A stretch of DNA of 64,000 nucleotides from Deltaproteobacteria bacterium (GTDB taxonomy: Bacteria > Myxococcota_A > Polyangia > Polyangiales > Polyangiaceae), in the NCBI GenBank assembly GCA_016218915.1, contig JACRCQ010000004.1:1-64000 (forward strand), given 5' to 3'. Both the position numbers and the translations under genes were made by a program. The notes under the pieces are model-generated. The model did no database searches, had not been told where the DNA came from, and worked only from the letters and a program-made list of their open reading frames with translations. Numbering within the stretch: the first letter of the stretch is position 1; every line of letters starts with the position of its first letter. Positions 43,976 through 52,400 of the stretch are shown in pieces.

Positions 43976-46900
43976 TCAGAGACCAAGGCAGTCGAGCATC
44001 GGCTTGCACGACGGGTGGCTGTCGCCCACGCAGCTGAGCTTGAACTTCGAGGGATTCTTCTGGCACTCGAGACCGGGATCGCTCTCGTCGCCGGCGCGCA
44101 CGAGCTTGAAGCACGCCTGGATACGGGCGCACTTCATGATCGTTTCGTCCTTGGCAGGAAGCGCCCAGTGCATCTCCTGGGGCTCCAGAGGACCCACGAT
44201 TCCGAGTCGATCCGGACGGCAAGCGCCCTGGGGGGCCTGCCCTGGGATCATCGTCTTGAGCTGCTTTGCCAGCCACGCGCAGTCTTCTCCGGAAGGACAG
44301 GTGGCGACGATGCCGGTCTTGTCTTTGAGCGGCGCGCGGAAGAAGCTCGCGCGCAACGCCGCTGAGCCAGGCACATCGGTGCGCAATGCCAGCACTGCCT
44401 GCTCCAGCCACGGAAGATGGATATCGGGCTTCGCATTCTTCCCCACGACCGCAAGAAGCACGATCGGCTCTGCGCACTTGCCCAGCGCCTCCTGGATGTC
44501 CTTGAGCTCGGCCGCGCTGCGGGCTTCTTTCACGCGCTTCTCCAGGTCCCTGAGCCGGGTCTCGTAGTCCTTGGCGAGCACGTCCACTCTCGCAAGCGTG
44601 ATCTCGAGCTCCTGCTTGGCCTTGTTCGCCTTCTCGGTCTCGTCGTGCGCGATCTGCTCCGCCCGTCGAGCTTCCTGCAAGGCGAGCTCGACCTGCATGC
44701 GTGCCTGCTTCTGCCGGACCGCATACACGGCCGTGCCTGCGACCGCGCCAGCTGCCACGGCAGCCACGCATCCGCCGATCAGCACGAGCCTCGCCAGCTC
44801 GCGCCGTCGCCCGGTCCGCAGGAACTCCTGCGCGCTGTCGCTCAGCCGGACGGTGCTCGATGACAGCAGATCGAGCGCCGTGCGCAGGCGCCGTCCACGC
44901 CAGATGCGATCCGCCCCCCGATCCTTGGCCCAGGGAAGGGCGTCGCGCTCGACCTCCTCTGCCAGAAGCCGATCCTTGCGGGCCTCCGACAACCAGCTGG
45001 CGAGCCGCGTCCAGTGCACGAGCAGCGAGTCGTGGGCGATCGTGAGACCCTGTGGCTCATTGGCAAGGAGCCGACCTCGCTCGAGCTGGCCGACCACGGC
45101 CTCTGCTCTGTCGTGTCCGCCGGCAGCGATCGCCTCTGCACGGGGACGCAGCGACCGTGTGCCCTGCGCCGTGGTGACGCTGAGAAGCACATTGCGTACG
45201 CAGGAGTCCACATCTGGCCCGAGCGCTGTTGCCTCCTGATAGACGCGCTCCGCGTGTGCTTCCAGGGCGCCCGGGATCCCTCCGATCGACTCGAGCGCCT
45301 TGCGCGTGATCAGCTTGTTCTGCACATCCCTGCGTGTCCACAGCTCGGTAAGTGCGAATTGCACCAAGGGCATCGCTTCGGCGGTTTCCTCGAGCTGGGA
45401 GAGCAGCTGCGCGCGAACCTTCTCGTTCTCCATCCGGTAGCCGTAGGCGGCCAGGGCCTGATCCACCACGTCCGCCCATGCAGCCACATCCAGCGGATTG
45501 ACCAGCAGCATCCCCTTGGGAAGAACCCTGCCCAGCCCTGCAAGCCCGAGCACTGCGCCGAGAAGGTCCCTCCGCCCCGCAACGATGCAGCGAATCCCCG
45601 GCAATGGGCGCTCCCCCAGACGCGCAATCAGGTCCACGACCGCATCGCGCTCCTCGCTGCAGGAGAGCACCACGAGCTCTTCGAGCTGGTCGATCATCAG
45701 CGCGACGCCGCGCTCGGATCGCTGGACATGGGCTGCGAGCGCCTGGACGAGCGCATCGGCCCCGGAAGGTTGCTCTTGCCCCAGAACCGGCTGCAGCGCC
45801 TGGAGGACGGCTTTCCACGGGTTGGGGCCAGGAGTGGCGACAGCGATGTCCCAGTTCTTGGGCTGGGGACCGAGCGCTCCATCCTGAATCGCAGGAAGAA
45901 TGCCGGCCCGCCCCAGGCTGCTCTTGCCGCTGCCCGCAGGGCCCACCAGCGCAAGCACGCCTCTCGATCGAAGGATCTCGAGCCCTGCAGCCGTCTCTGC
46001 GGTGCGCCCGAAGTACACCCCGCGATCTTCCCCTTCGAACCTTCCCAGTCCACGGAACGGGCCGATCTCTGCGGAGGGAAGGTCGTGCGATCGACCAGCC
46101 GCAGACAGCCGAAGCCGCTCCAGGTCCCACGCAACCGCCTCGGCTGAGCGCGGTCTCGCTGCAGGATCCGGGTCGAGCATGGAATCGATCAGGCGCACCA
46201 GCTCGTCAGGCGCATCCGCGAGCACAGCCCGCAGGCTCGGGGCTCGCGCGCGGCCGTTGACCACATCGGCCTTCAGCCCTGAATCGCCTGCCATCCTGGC
46301 TGCAGCGGCGGCTGGCGTCGCACCGGTCAGGCACTCGAACAGCATCGCGCCCAGCGAGTACAAGTCACTCGACGCTGTCGCGGGACGATCGAACGTCGCC
46401 GGATCCATGTAGCCGAGCGTTCCCGCTGTCACGAAGTCGGCCTCTCCGTCGCCCTGCATGGTCACCGTGGGGGTCGAGCCGTCGAGCGAAGCGCTCAGCC
46501 TTCCTGACGGCGTTGCCCCGGCCTCCATGGTCGGGCTCGACGCGTCCACGGCCGTGACTGCCTCCGCGGGCAAGGGACGCGACACGGGCATCTCGGGTCG
46601 CACTGCATCGGTGGACCGCGGGGCTGCGCGCCGCGCAGTCGCCACGCCAAAGTCGATCAGCTTGGGCGTTCCAGAAGCATCGATCACGTTCGCTGGCTTG
46701 ACGTCGCGGTGCACGAGCCCGGCTCGATGCACCACGGTCAGGGCCGAGGCGAGCACGCCGCCGAGAGTGAGGACCTCGGGGATGGTCATGGGGCGCTCGC
46801 GCGTCTTGAGACGTTCTGCGAGGATCTTGTCAAAGGACGAGCCGAGCAGGTGCTCCATGACCAGGCCGAGGATGCAGTCGCTCGGATCGGTCACGAGGGT

Positions 46901-47203
46901 GAAGAAGCGCACGATGTTGGGGTGCTCGACGCGGCACAGGGCGCGGGCTTCCTCCACGATCCTCTCACGGGTGATGCGCGCCTGGGTGGAGCGCTCCGAG
47001 CCTTCCCCTTCGCTCAGGCCATCGAGCGCAAACAGCTTGATGGCTACCCAGCGCAGCTCCGTTCCGCCGTAGGACTCAACTGCAAGGTGCACAGGAGCAA
47101 AGCCGCCGCGTCCGAGCTGCTTCTTGAGCTGGTAGGGGCCGAGCTTCTGTTCGGCTTCCGGGCGTTCGAGCAGGGAGGCGAGGACGGTGCGCTGGGCGGC
47201 CAT
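43976..47203 (-). CDS. Ser/Thr kinase fused to nSTAND1 NTPase, membrane anchored
   Basis: About 1075 residues from ATG 47203 (TTG 47239 also in frame). The kinase part has 'LGRGGFAPVHLA', 'VAIKLF', 'VHRDVKPANVIDASGTPKLI', DFGVAT and 'AGTLGYMDPATFD', with a long insert before the activation segment end. Then 'GPFRGLGRFEGEDRGVYFGR' starts an nSTAND1 NTPase with Walker A GPAGSGKSSLGRAG and Walker B 'VALMIDQLEELVVL'. A transmembrane helix ('LARLVLIGGCVAAVAAGAVA'), a coiled coil and a Cys-containing outer domain follow. It probably couples NTP-driven conformational change to phosphorylation. Ligand unknown. Confidence 0.88.
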   Translation of the reverse strand: MAAQRTVLASLLERPEAEQKLGPYQLKKQLGRGGFAPVHLAVESYGGTELRWVAIKLFALDGLSEGEGSERSTQARITRERIVEEARALCRVEHPNIVRFFTLVTDPSDCILGLVMEHLLGSSFDKILAERLKTRERPMTIPEVLTLGGVLASALTVVHRAGLVHRDVKPANVIDASGTPKLIDFGVATARRAAPRSTDAVRPEMPVSRPLPAEAVTAVDASSPTMEAGATPSGRLSASLDGSTPTVTMQGDGEADFVTAGTLGYMDPATFDRPATASSDLYSLGAMLFECLTGATPAAAAARMAGDSGLKADVVNGRARAPSLRAVLADAPDELVRLIDSMLDPDPAARPRSAEAVAWDLERLRLSAAGRSHDLPSAEIGPFRGLGRFEGEDRGVYFGRTAETAAGLEILRSRGVLALVGPAGSGKSSLGRAGILPAIQDGALGPQPKNWDIAVATPGPNPWKAVLQALQPVLGQEQPSGADALVQALAAHVQRSERGVALMIDQLEELVVLSCSEERDAVVDLIARLGERPLPGIRCIVAGRRDLLGAVLGLAGLGRVLPKGMLLVNPLDVAAWADVVDQALAAYGYRMENEKVRAQLLSQLEETAEAMPLVQFALTELWTRRDVQNKLITRKALESIGGIPGALEAHAERVYQEATALGPDVDSCVRNVLLSVTTAQGTRSLRPRAEAIAAGGHDRAEAVVGQLERGRLLANEPQGLTIAHDSLLVHWTRLASWLSEARKDRLLAEEVERDALPWAKDRGADRIWRGRRLRTALDLLSSSTVRLSDSAQEFLRTGRRRELARLVLIGGCVAAVAAGAVAGTAVYAVRQKQARMQVELALQEARRAEQIAHDETEKANKAKQELEITLARVDVLAKDYETRLRDLEKRVKEARSAAELKDIQEALGKCAEPIVLLAVVGKNAKPDIHLPWLEQAVLALRTDVPGSAALRASFFRAPLKDKTGIVATCPSGEDCAWLAKQLKTMIPGQAPQGACRPDRLGIVGPLEPQEMHWALPAKDETIMKCARIQACFKLVRAGDESDPGLECQKNPSKFKLSCVGDSHPSCKPMLDCLGL

Positions 47204-47293
47204 GCCGAGCACGGTATCCGGGCCCAATCTGCGTGCCAAGGGCTAGAACCGCCCTGCGCTTTGATCGCGCGTCAGGCCGCCTCCGAAACGCAT

Positions 47294-48790
47294 TCAATGC
47301 AGGGCGTCGGACAGCTGCTGGGGAGCAAACCTCGCCAGCGCCGCAATCAGCCCGACAAAAAGCGCGCAAAGAAGGCTGTGCGAATCCTTGAGCGCGAACT
47401 TCACCGGATCGTCCTGCATCTTTCCGCGCCCCGCCAGAAGCCAGATCCGTCCGAGCCAGTACAGCAGGATGGGAAGCACCAGCCACAGAAGCGTGGGCTC
47501 GCGGTAGCTTGCCCGAACGGCCGCGCTCTCGACGTAGAGCATGAAGACGAGCGCAGCGATGTAGCCGCTCGCAGTGCCCATGCTCGTCACCATCTCGAGA
47601 TCCGTGCGGCTGTAGCCCCGGTTTTCGATAGTGTCGTCGGTCGTCATCCCCCGAAGCTCGATGAAGCGCTTTGCGAACGCCAGGCTCGTGAAGATGAACA
47701 TCGAGAAGCCGAGCAGCCAGGCGCTGACGTGGACTCCTGTGGCCACGCCGCCGGACAGGATCCGGTGCGTGTAGAGTCCGGCGAGCATCAGGACGTCGAG
47801 CATGAGCTTGCGCTTGAAGAACAGCGAGTACGACAGCGTCCCCGCAAAGTACAGGCCCAGCATCACGACGAAGCTCGGTGAAGAGAACGCCCCGGCCAGG
47901 CCAAAGCTCGCGCCGAGCAGCGCAACCAAGAGCGGCACTCCCATCAGCACCGGCAGCGCGCCGGACGCGAACGGGCGATTGCGCTTGGTCGGATGCGCCC
48001 GATCCGCACCCATGTCGAGCAGATCGTTGAGCACGTACCCAGCGGACGCGCAGCAGGAGAACGACAGGAACGCCAGCATGGCGCGAACCAGCATCGGGGT
48101 GTTGGGAGCTCCGGGCGCGAGCACCAGGGGCACGACCACAAGGGCGTTCTTGCTCCACTGATGCAAGCGCAGCTCTTTGACGATCGCGCGCAGCAGGCTG
48201 GGACGGCGTGACAGGACCTTCACCGAAGCAAGGCCGTTGGCAGCAGCGATCGCCCCCCGCGTGGCACCCACCAGGTATCCCTGTGCGGCGAGTGCGAAGA
48301 TCGGCGCGTCTGCCGTCGAATCCCCCACATAGTCGAATCCGCCTTTGCCATAGGTGGCGCACAGCAGATCGCCCTTCTCGGACGCCTTGAGGTTGCGCGC
48401 ACCCTGGCTCCCGTGCACAGCGTCGAAGATACCGAGATGATCGGCCACGCTCTGTGCGATTCGCAGGTCCGCAGCGGTGGCCAGGACGAGCTTGCGCCCC
48501 TTGTCTCGGCTGAATCGAAGCGCTTTGAGCAGATCGTGTCGATAGGGAAGCGCCGCCGGGTCCAGCGAGACCCGGTCCGCAACTGCAGCCTTGAAGGCAG
48601 CACGACCTCCGAGAAGCCACAGAGGCAACAGGAAGCAGAGCCACGGGAGTCGTCGCAACAGCAGCACCACGCTCTCACCCAGCGTGTCTGTGGTGACCAG
48701 CGTGCCATCGAGATCCACGCACAGCGGGCGAGAGATGACGTCGGCATCGGTGAAGAGCGAGGAGGGGATCAGGGATGAATCGGCCGACAT
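47294..48790 (-). CDS. HAD phosphatase-UbiA prenyltransferase fusion (DPPR synthase-like)
   Basis: 498 residues. The N-terminal ~200 are a HAD domain: 'RPLCVDLDGTLVTTDTLGES' (motif I), 'KLVLATAADLRIAQSVADH' and 'DYVGDSTADAPIFALA'. The C-terminal part is a multi-pass UbiA enzyme with 'GYVLNDLLDMGADRAHPTKR' (NDxxD) and 'RGMTTDDTIENRGYS'. The closest known type is decaprenyl-phosphate phosphoribosyltransferase, which makes polyprenyl-phosphate pentose donors. A fused HAD could remove a 5'-phosphate from the product, but that is inference. It lies 90 bp after the kinase-STAND gene start, same strand. Confidence 0.87.
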   Translation of the reverse strand: MSADSSLIPSSLFTDADVISRPLCVDLDGTLVTTDTLGESVVLLLRRLPWLCFLLPLWLLGGRAAFKAAVADRVSLDPAALPYRHDLLKALRFSRDKGRKLVLATAADLRIAQSVADHLGIFDAVHGSQGARNLKASEKGDLLCATYGKGGFDYVGDSTADAPIFALAAQGYLVGATRGAIAAANGLASVKVLSRRPSLLRAIVKELRLHQWSKNALVVVPLVLAPGAPNTPMLVRAMLAFLSFSCCASAGYVLNDLLDMGADRAHPTKRNRPFASGALPVLMGVPLLVALLGASFGLAGAFSSPSFVVMLGLYFAGTLSYSLFFKRKLMLDVLMLAGLYTHRILSGGVATGVHVSAWLLGFSMFIFTSLAFAKRFIELRGMTTDDTIENRGYSRTDLEMVTSMGTASGYIAALVFMLYVESAAVRASYREPTLLWLVLPILLYWLGRIWLLAGRGKMQDDPVKFALKDSHSLLCALFVGLIAALARFAPQQLSDALH

Positions 48791-48847
48791 CAGCCGCCTA
48801 CCCTAGCGTAGGTCGCATCCCGATATCGAGAGCCATGAAGGATCCTG

Positions 48848-50014
48848 TCACTGCGTCCAGCCGATCTCGCGCGCCGTGACCGGTCCAATGCCAAGCTCAG
48901 CCAGAGTCTCGGGCGGTACTTGCGCGCTGGGGCCAATCGGGCGCAATCGGGCCATGACCTCTGCACGAAGCTGCGGGTACACAGGCACGAGGTCAGGCTC
49001 CGCCAGGCCTGCGGGCGCCACGACGTGACCCGAGGGATCGTACTTGTCGGTGGCACCCAGGGTATGCAGCAGCTCGTGCGTTGCTACGAACAGCGCAAAG
49101 TCGACCATGGACGGATCGAGCTCCACGCTCACCGCACCGAGCCGTCCTCCCAGCTCGCCGAATCCTTCCACGAACCTGCGATGCTCGTCTTCCGGCGGCC
49201 GGACTACCAGATAGATCTTCGCATCCGTGCCGCCCGTATCCACACCCGCTCTGGCGTCCACTGCGCGCGAATACCTCCACATCGCCCAGCTCTGCTGCGC
49301 GAGATCGAGGACACCCTCGCCCGAAGGGGCAGGCGGCTCGGCAGCGTCGATCGGCCCGTACACGCGAAAGAAGATCGGCTCTGTCGGACAGGACCGATAG
49401 CGCGCGCATTCGGATTGAAGCGCCCCCTGCAAGCGCGGGATTCGCTCGCGTAGCGACTGGATCGCGAGGTCGTCCACCGGTCCGCGGCGCACCACCACCA
49501 GTGCAGCGGAGACGGGGCGGCGCCAGTCGGTACGAGCGTGGCGCGAGCGCAGGTCATGCACGGCGTAGAGCACGACCAGGGCCAGGATCGAGAGCAGCAC
49601 TCCCACGCGAACGAGATAGAACCTACGGGACCTGCGCTTCTTGGAAGCGCAGCCCGTGCACAGACGCGCCGGACGGGTGCGTCTCGCGCAGACGACGCAG
49701 ATGTTGGCTCCGCACTTGTCGCAGATCTCCCCTGCGCGCAGCGATGGGTGCGCGCTGCAGGGCAGGTGGGTCATCAGGGCGGCCGCATCGTCGCGCGCTT
49801 CCCCGCCCAGCTTGGTGATACGGCTGATCAGATCCGAGGCCTGATCCGGAGCCAGCGGCATCGGCAATCGGGTCGGCAGCTCGTCGATCAGGACCAGCGC
49901 ATCCGCGAGCGGAACGCCGAGCGCGAGACCGACCGACACGGCCACTCCCCTGCGCGCGTGGGCTTCTGCGGGCAGGCGGAACAGGGTGACGCTGCGAGCC
50001 GGCAGCTCAGGCAT
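48848..50014 (-). CDS. Membrane-anchored zinc metalloprotease with N-terminal zinc finger
   Basis: 388 residues. The first ~80 ('VAVSVGLALGVPLADALVLI', 'ISRITKLGGEA') resemble the ribosomal L7/L12 C-terminal fold. A B-box-like zinc site follows ('LPCSAHPSLRAGEICDKCGA', 'CVVCARRTRPARLCTGCASK'), then a transmembrane helix ('YLVRVGVLLSILALVVLYAV'). The outer domain has 'VATHELLHTLGATDKYD' (H313, E314, H317), an HExxHxxG zinc site with a downstream DKYD as in some metzincin-like peptidases. Function unknown; it may process envelope proteins in response to a cytoplasmic signal. It is the first gene of its run. Confidence 0.75.
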   Translation of the reverse strand: MPELPARSVTLFRLPAEAHARRGVAVSVGLALGVPLADALVLIDELPTRLPMPLAPDQASDLISRITKLGGEARDDAAALMTHLPCSAHPSLRAGEICDKCGANICVVCARRTRPARLCTGCASKKRRSRRFYLVRVGVLLSILALVVLYAVHDLRSRHARTDWRRPVSAALVVVRRGPVDDLAIQSLRERIPRLQGALQSECARYRSCPTEPIFFRVYGPIDAAEPPAPSGEGVLDLAQQSWAMWRYSRAVDARAGVDTGGTDAKIYLVVRPPEDEHRRFVEGFGELGGRLGAVSVELDPSMVDFALFVATHELLHTLGATDKYDPSGHVVAPAGLAEPDLVPVYPQLRAEVMARLRPIGPSAQVPPETLAELGIGPVTAREIGWTQ

Positions 50015-50361
50015 GCAGCAATGCTAGCGTGGCTTCGTCGCGACGTCCCACGACATGGGATCTGCCTGATCCTACTTGCAGATCCCACTCCGTCGCGCGT
50101 GTCAGCGTTTCCGCACGACGATCGTTACGCAACACGCGTGCGTCCAATCAAAGTCTCTGCGCGAGGGGCGAGACCAAGCGATGAACAAGGCTTGGGTCCG
50201 ATGTTACGAACGGCGGCGATCGTAACAGTGTAACGATTTGCCCTGAAATGCAGGCACAACCATTGCTCCTTACACGATGCGGATGCGAGGACTCGGCCCT
50301 TCCGATCGCGTCGGAAGGGCAGCGCGGCCAGGTGCATCCCACGAACGAGGAGATAGGAGCC
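50015..50361. other. Divergent intergenic region with inverted repeats
   Basis: No gene is seen. TGGGATCTG (50056-50064) pairs with 50079-50087 as a 9-bp hairpin. Four GTTAC/GTAAC pentamers lie at about 50124, 50203, 50221 and 50230, in both orientations, before the Cys-rich lipoprotein start. They may be regulator sites for either divergent gene. Confidence 0.35.
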
Positions 50362-51447
50362 ATGAAACGTGCCCAAGTCTGGATCGGGATGCTCGGACTG
50401 GTGATCGCGTCTGCCGCGTGCAGCGGCGACGACAGCGGCTCGCAGCCAGGCGGGCGCGGGCAAGTGAGCATCGACCAGTGGCCCTCCGCGATGGCCGACG
50501 TGCTGTGCGACAAGCTGGCGACGTGCATGCCGTCCACCCAGGCGATGGTCATGGGAGGGGTGGACTGCAGAGCGCACTACACAGCCTTGTTGACGGACGC
50601 TGCTGCATCGCTCCAATCCGCCATCGGCAAGGGGACGATCATCTACCACCCCGACGCCATGGGTGCTTGCATTGCAGCGATGGAGGCTGCGGGATGCGCC
50701 GACAACGACTCAGAGTCGATACCGGAGTGCAGGAACGCGCTCGAGGGAACGGTAGCGAACGGAGGCGATTGCACGCAGAGCAACGAGTGCACCGACGATG
50801 GGATCTGCATCGTGACTACGTCCTGCCCCGGCAAGTGCATGTCGCGAACGCCGGAGGGTGGCGCATGCTCATCCAGCAGCAGGTGCCAGAGCGGCCTCAC
50901 GTGCGGCAATGGCAAGTGCGTGGCGCCATCGACCCACGGGCAGCCCTGCGAGTCCTCCTCTTGCGCCGGCTTCATGATGTGCGTGGGCTCGCCCAAGACC
51001 TGCAAGACAGAGTCCGAGATCTTTGTGGGTGCGGAGGGAGCAGGGTGCGACTTGAACGCCTTTACGTTGTGTCAGCCAGGGCTCGTTTGCAGAATCGGCG
51101 CGATTGTAGGATCGACCTACACCGCAGAGTGTGCGAAGCCTGTCAGCTCCGGAGCCGCCTGCAAGCTGGCATTCCCGGAGCAGTGTCCTGTGGGCGAGTA
51201 CTGCGCCGGGCTCGACCTGCAAGGCGGCAAAGTCGACGGTGTGTGCGAGCCGTTGCCGGGCGATGGCCAGACGTGCGCCAATACCCCGGATCCGATGATT
51301 TGCGCACCGGAGACCGCGTGCACCGGTAGCACGTGCAAGAGCCTGAAGCACATCGGTGCTGCCTGCACGAGCAGCTACGAGTGCTACAGCTCTGCGTGCT
51401 CGAGTGGCAAGTGCATCTCTGATGACGAGTGTCCGCACGCGCCGTAG
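50362..51447 (+). CDS. Cysteine-rich lipoprotein (Dickkopf-like Cys pattern)
   Basis: 361 residues from ATG 50362 with AGGAG about 7 nt upstream. Lipobox ASAAC near residue 20. After a helical region with 'DVLCDKLATCMPSTQAMVMG', the rest has many cysteines in units like 'GGACSSSSRCQSGLTCGNGK' and 'GAACTSSYECYSSACSSGKC', typical of Dickkopf/colipase-like disulfide modules common in myxobacterial lipoproteins. It is probably surface-exposed. Function unknown. Confidence 0.72.
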   Translation: MKRAQVWIGMLGLVIASAACSGDDSGSQPGGRGQVSIDQWPSAMADVLCDKLATCMPSTQAMVMGGVDCRAHYTALLTDAAASLQSAIGKGTIIYHPDAMGACIAAMEAAGCADNDSESIPECRNALEGTVANGGDCTQSNECTDDGICIVTTSCPGKCMSRTPEGGACSSSSRCQSGLTCGNGKCVAPSTHGQPCESSSCAGFMMCVGSPKTCKTESEIFVGAEGAGCDLNAFTLCQPGLVCRIGAIVGSTYTAECAKPVSSGAACKLAFPEQCPVGEYCAGLDLQGGKVDGVCEPLPGDGQTCANTPDPMICAPETACTGSTCKSLKHIGAACTSSYECYSSACSSGKCISDDECPHAP

Positions 51448-51455
51448 CGGCAAGC

Positions 51456-52400
51456 TCAGCGATGGAAGGGACTGTTCGAGAATCTTCGGGCGAGCTCGTC
51501 GAGCGCCGCCTTGCCGTCCGGTGACGCTCCCGCCTTCTCGGCGTCGATGAGTGCGAGCGTGGACGGGTGATCCACGACCAGCACAGCGGCCGTGATCTTG
51601 AGGCGTGCATCAGGTCCGTGCAGCGGCAAGGCAGCTACCAGCGCGCGCGCAGCCGCGCCACGCACCGCCTGCTCCTCGTCGAGGTGCCCCATGCCTGCGG
51701 ACTTCCACGCCCAGGCAGAGCCGACGTCTCCCAGGGCGCGCGCAAGCGCCCGGGCGGTCGCGTCATCGGACGCCGCTGCCATGGCCTCGGCGAGTCGGTC
51801 TGCGACCACAGTCCGGCGGCAGTTCCCCATTCCGGACAGAATGGACATCTGTCTCGACGATGCGACCCTGGACAGGGCGACCAGGCGCGCTGCCACAGCG
51901 TCGGTTGCGAGCTTCCCGTAGGCAGCCGCTGCGGCTTCCACGATCAGGGGATCGGTCACCGGGCTGTCGAGCACGGCCGCGAGCACCGGCTCGGCGCGAG
52001 GATCGCGCAGGCCACCGACGGCTTCGACCAGGCCCGCTCTCCACGCGCTCCAGGCTGCGTCGCTGAGCGTGCCCCGCGGCGCTGCGTTCAACGCGATCTC
52101 CTCGAGCATGGGCATGAGCCCGTCCACCCCGAGCGCCTTGAGCTCCATCCCGACGAGCGGATAGCGACCCCGCTTGCGTGCATCGAGCTCCGGAAGCCTG
52201 GCGCGCAGCTGCGCAAGCTGCTCGAAGCCGCGCGGTTGCGTGGCGCGCGCGTCGCGAACCTGGGTTTGCAGCGTTGCCGCTGCCTGCGCCGACAGGTTGC
52301 TCCGTCCAATCAAGAGACCATCCGCTGCTGCCTCCCGCGTCCACGACGCAGTCGCCAGCCCAACGGTCAACAGCACAATTGCCAACGTCTTCGTGTTCAT
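51456..52400 (-). CDS. Exported HEAT-repeat protein downstream of PAD gene
   Basis: 314 residues from ATG 52400 (GGGAGG 10 nt upstream). A signal peptide reaches 'TREAAADG'. The rest is helical with HEAT/Armadillo-type units ('WRAGLVEAVGGLRDPRAEPV', 'AAAYGKLATDAVAARLVALS', 'RALGDVGSAWAWKSAGMGH'). It is probably a periplasmic or secreted scaffold. The start overlaps the stop of the arginine deiminase lipoprotein gene (ATGA), so the two are translated together and may work as a pair. Confidence 0.7.
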   Translation of the reverse strand: MNTKTLAIVLLTVGLATASWTREAAADGLLIGRSNLSAQAAATLQTQVRDARATQPRGFEQLAQLRARLPELDARKRGRYPLVGMELKALGVDGLMPMLEEIALNAAPRGTLSDAAWSAWRAGLVEAVGGLRDPRAEPVLAAVLDSPVTDPLIVEAAAAAYGKLATDAVAARLVALSRVASSRQMSILSGMGNCRRTVVADRLAEAMAAASDDATARALARALGDVGSAWAWKSAGMGHLDEEQAVRGAAARALVAALPLHGPDARLKITAAVLVVDHPSTLALIDAEKAGASPDGKAALDELARRFSNSPFHR

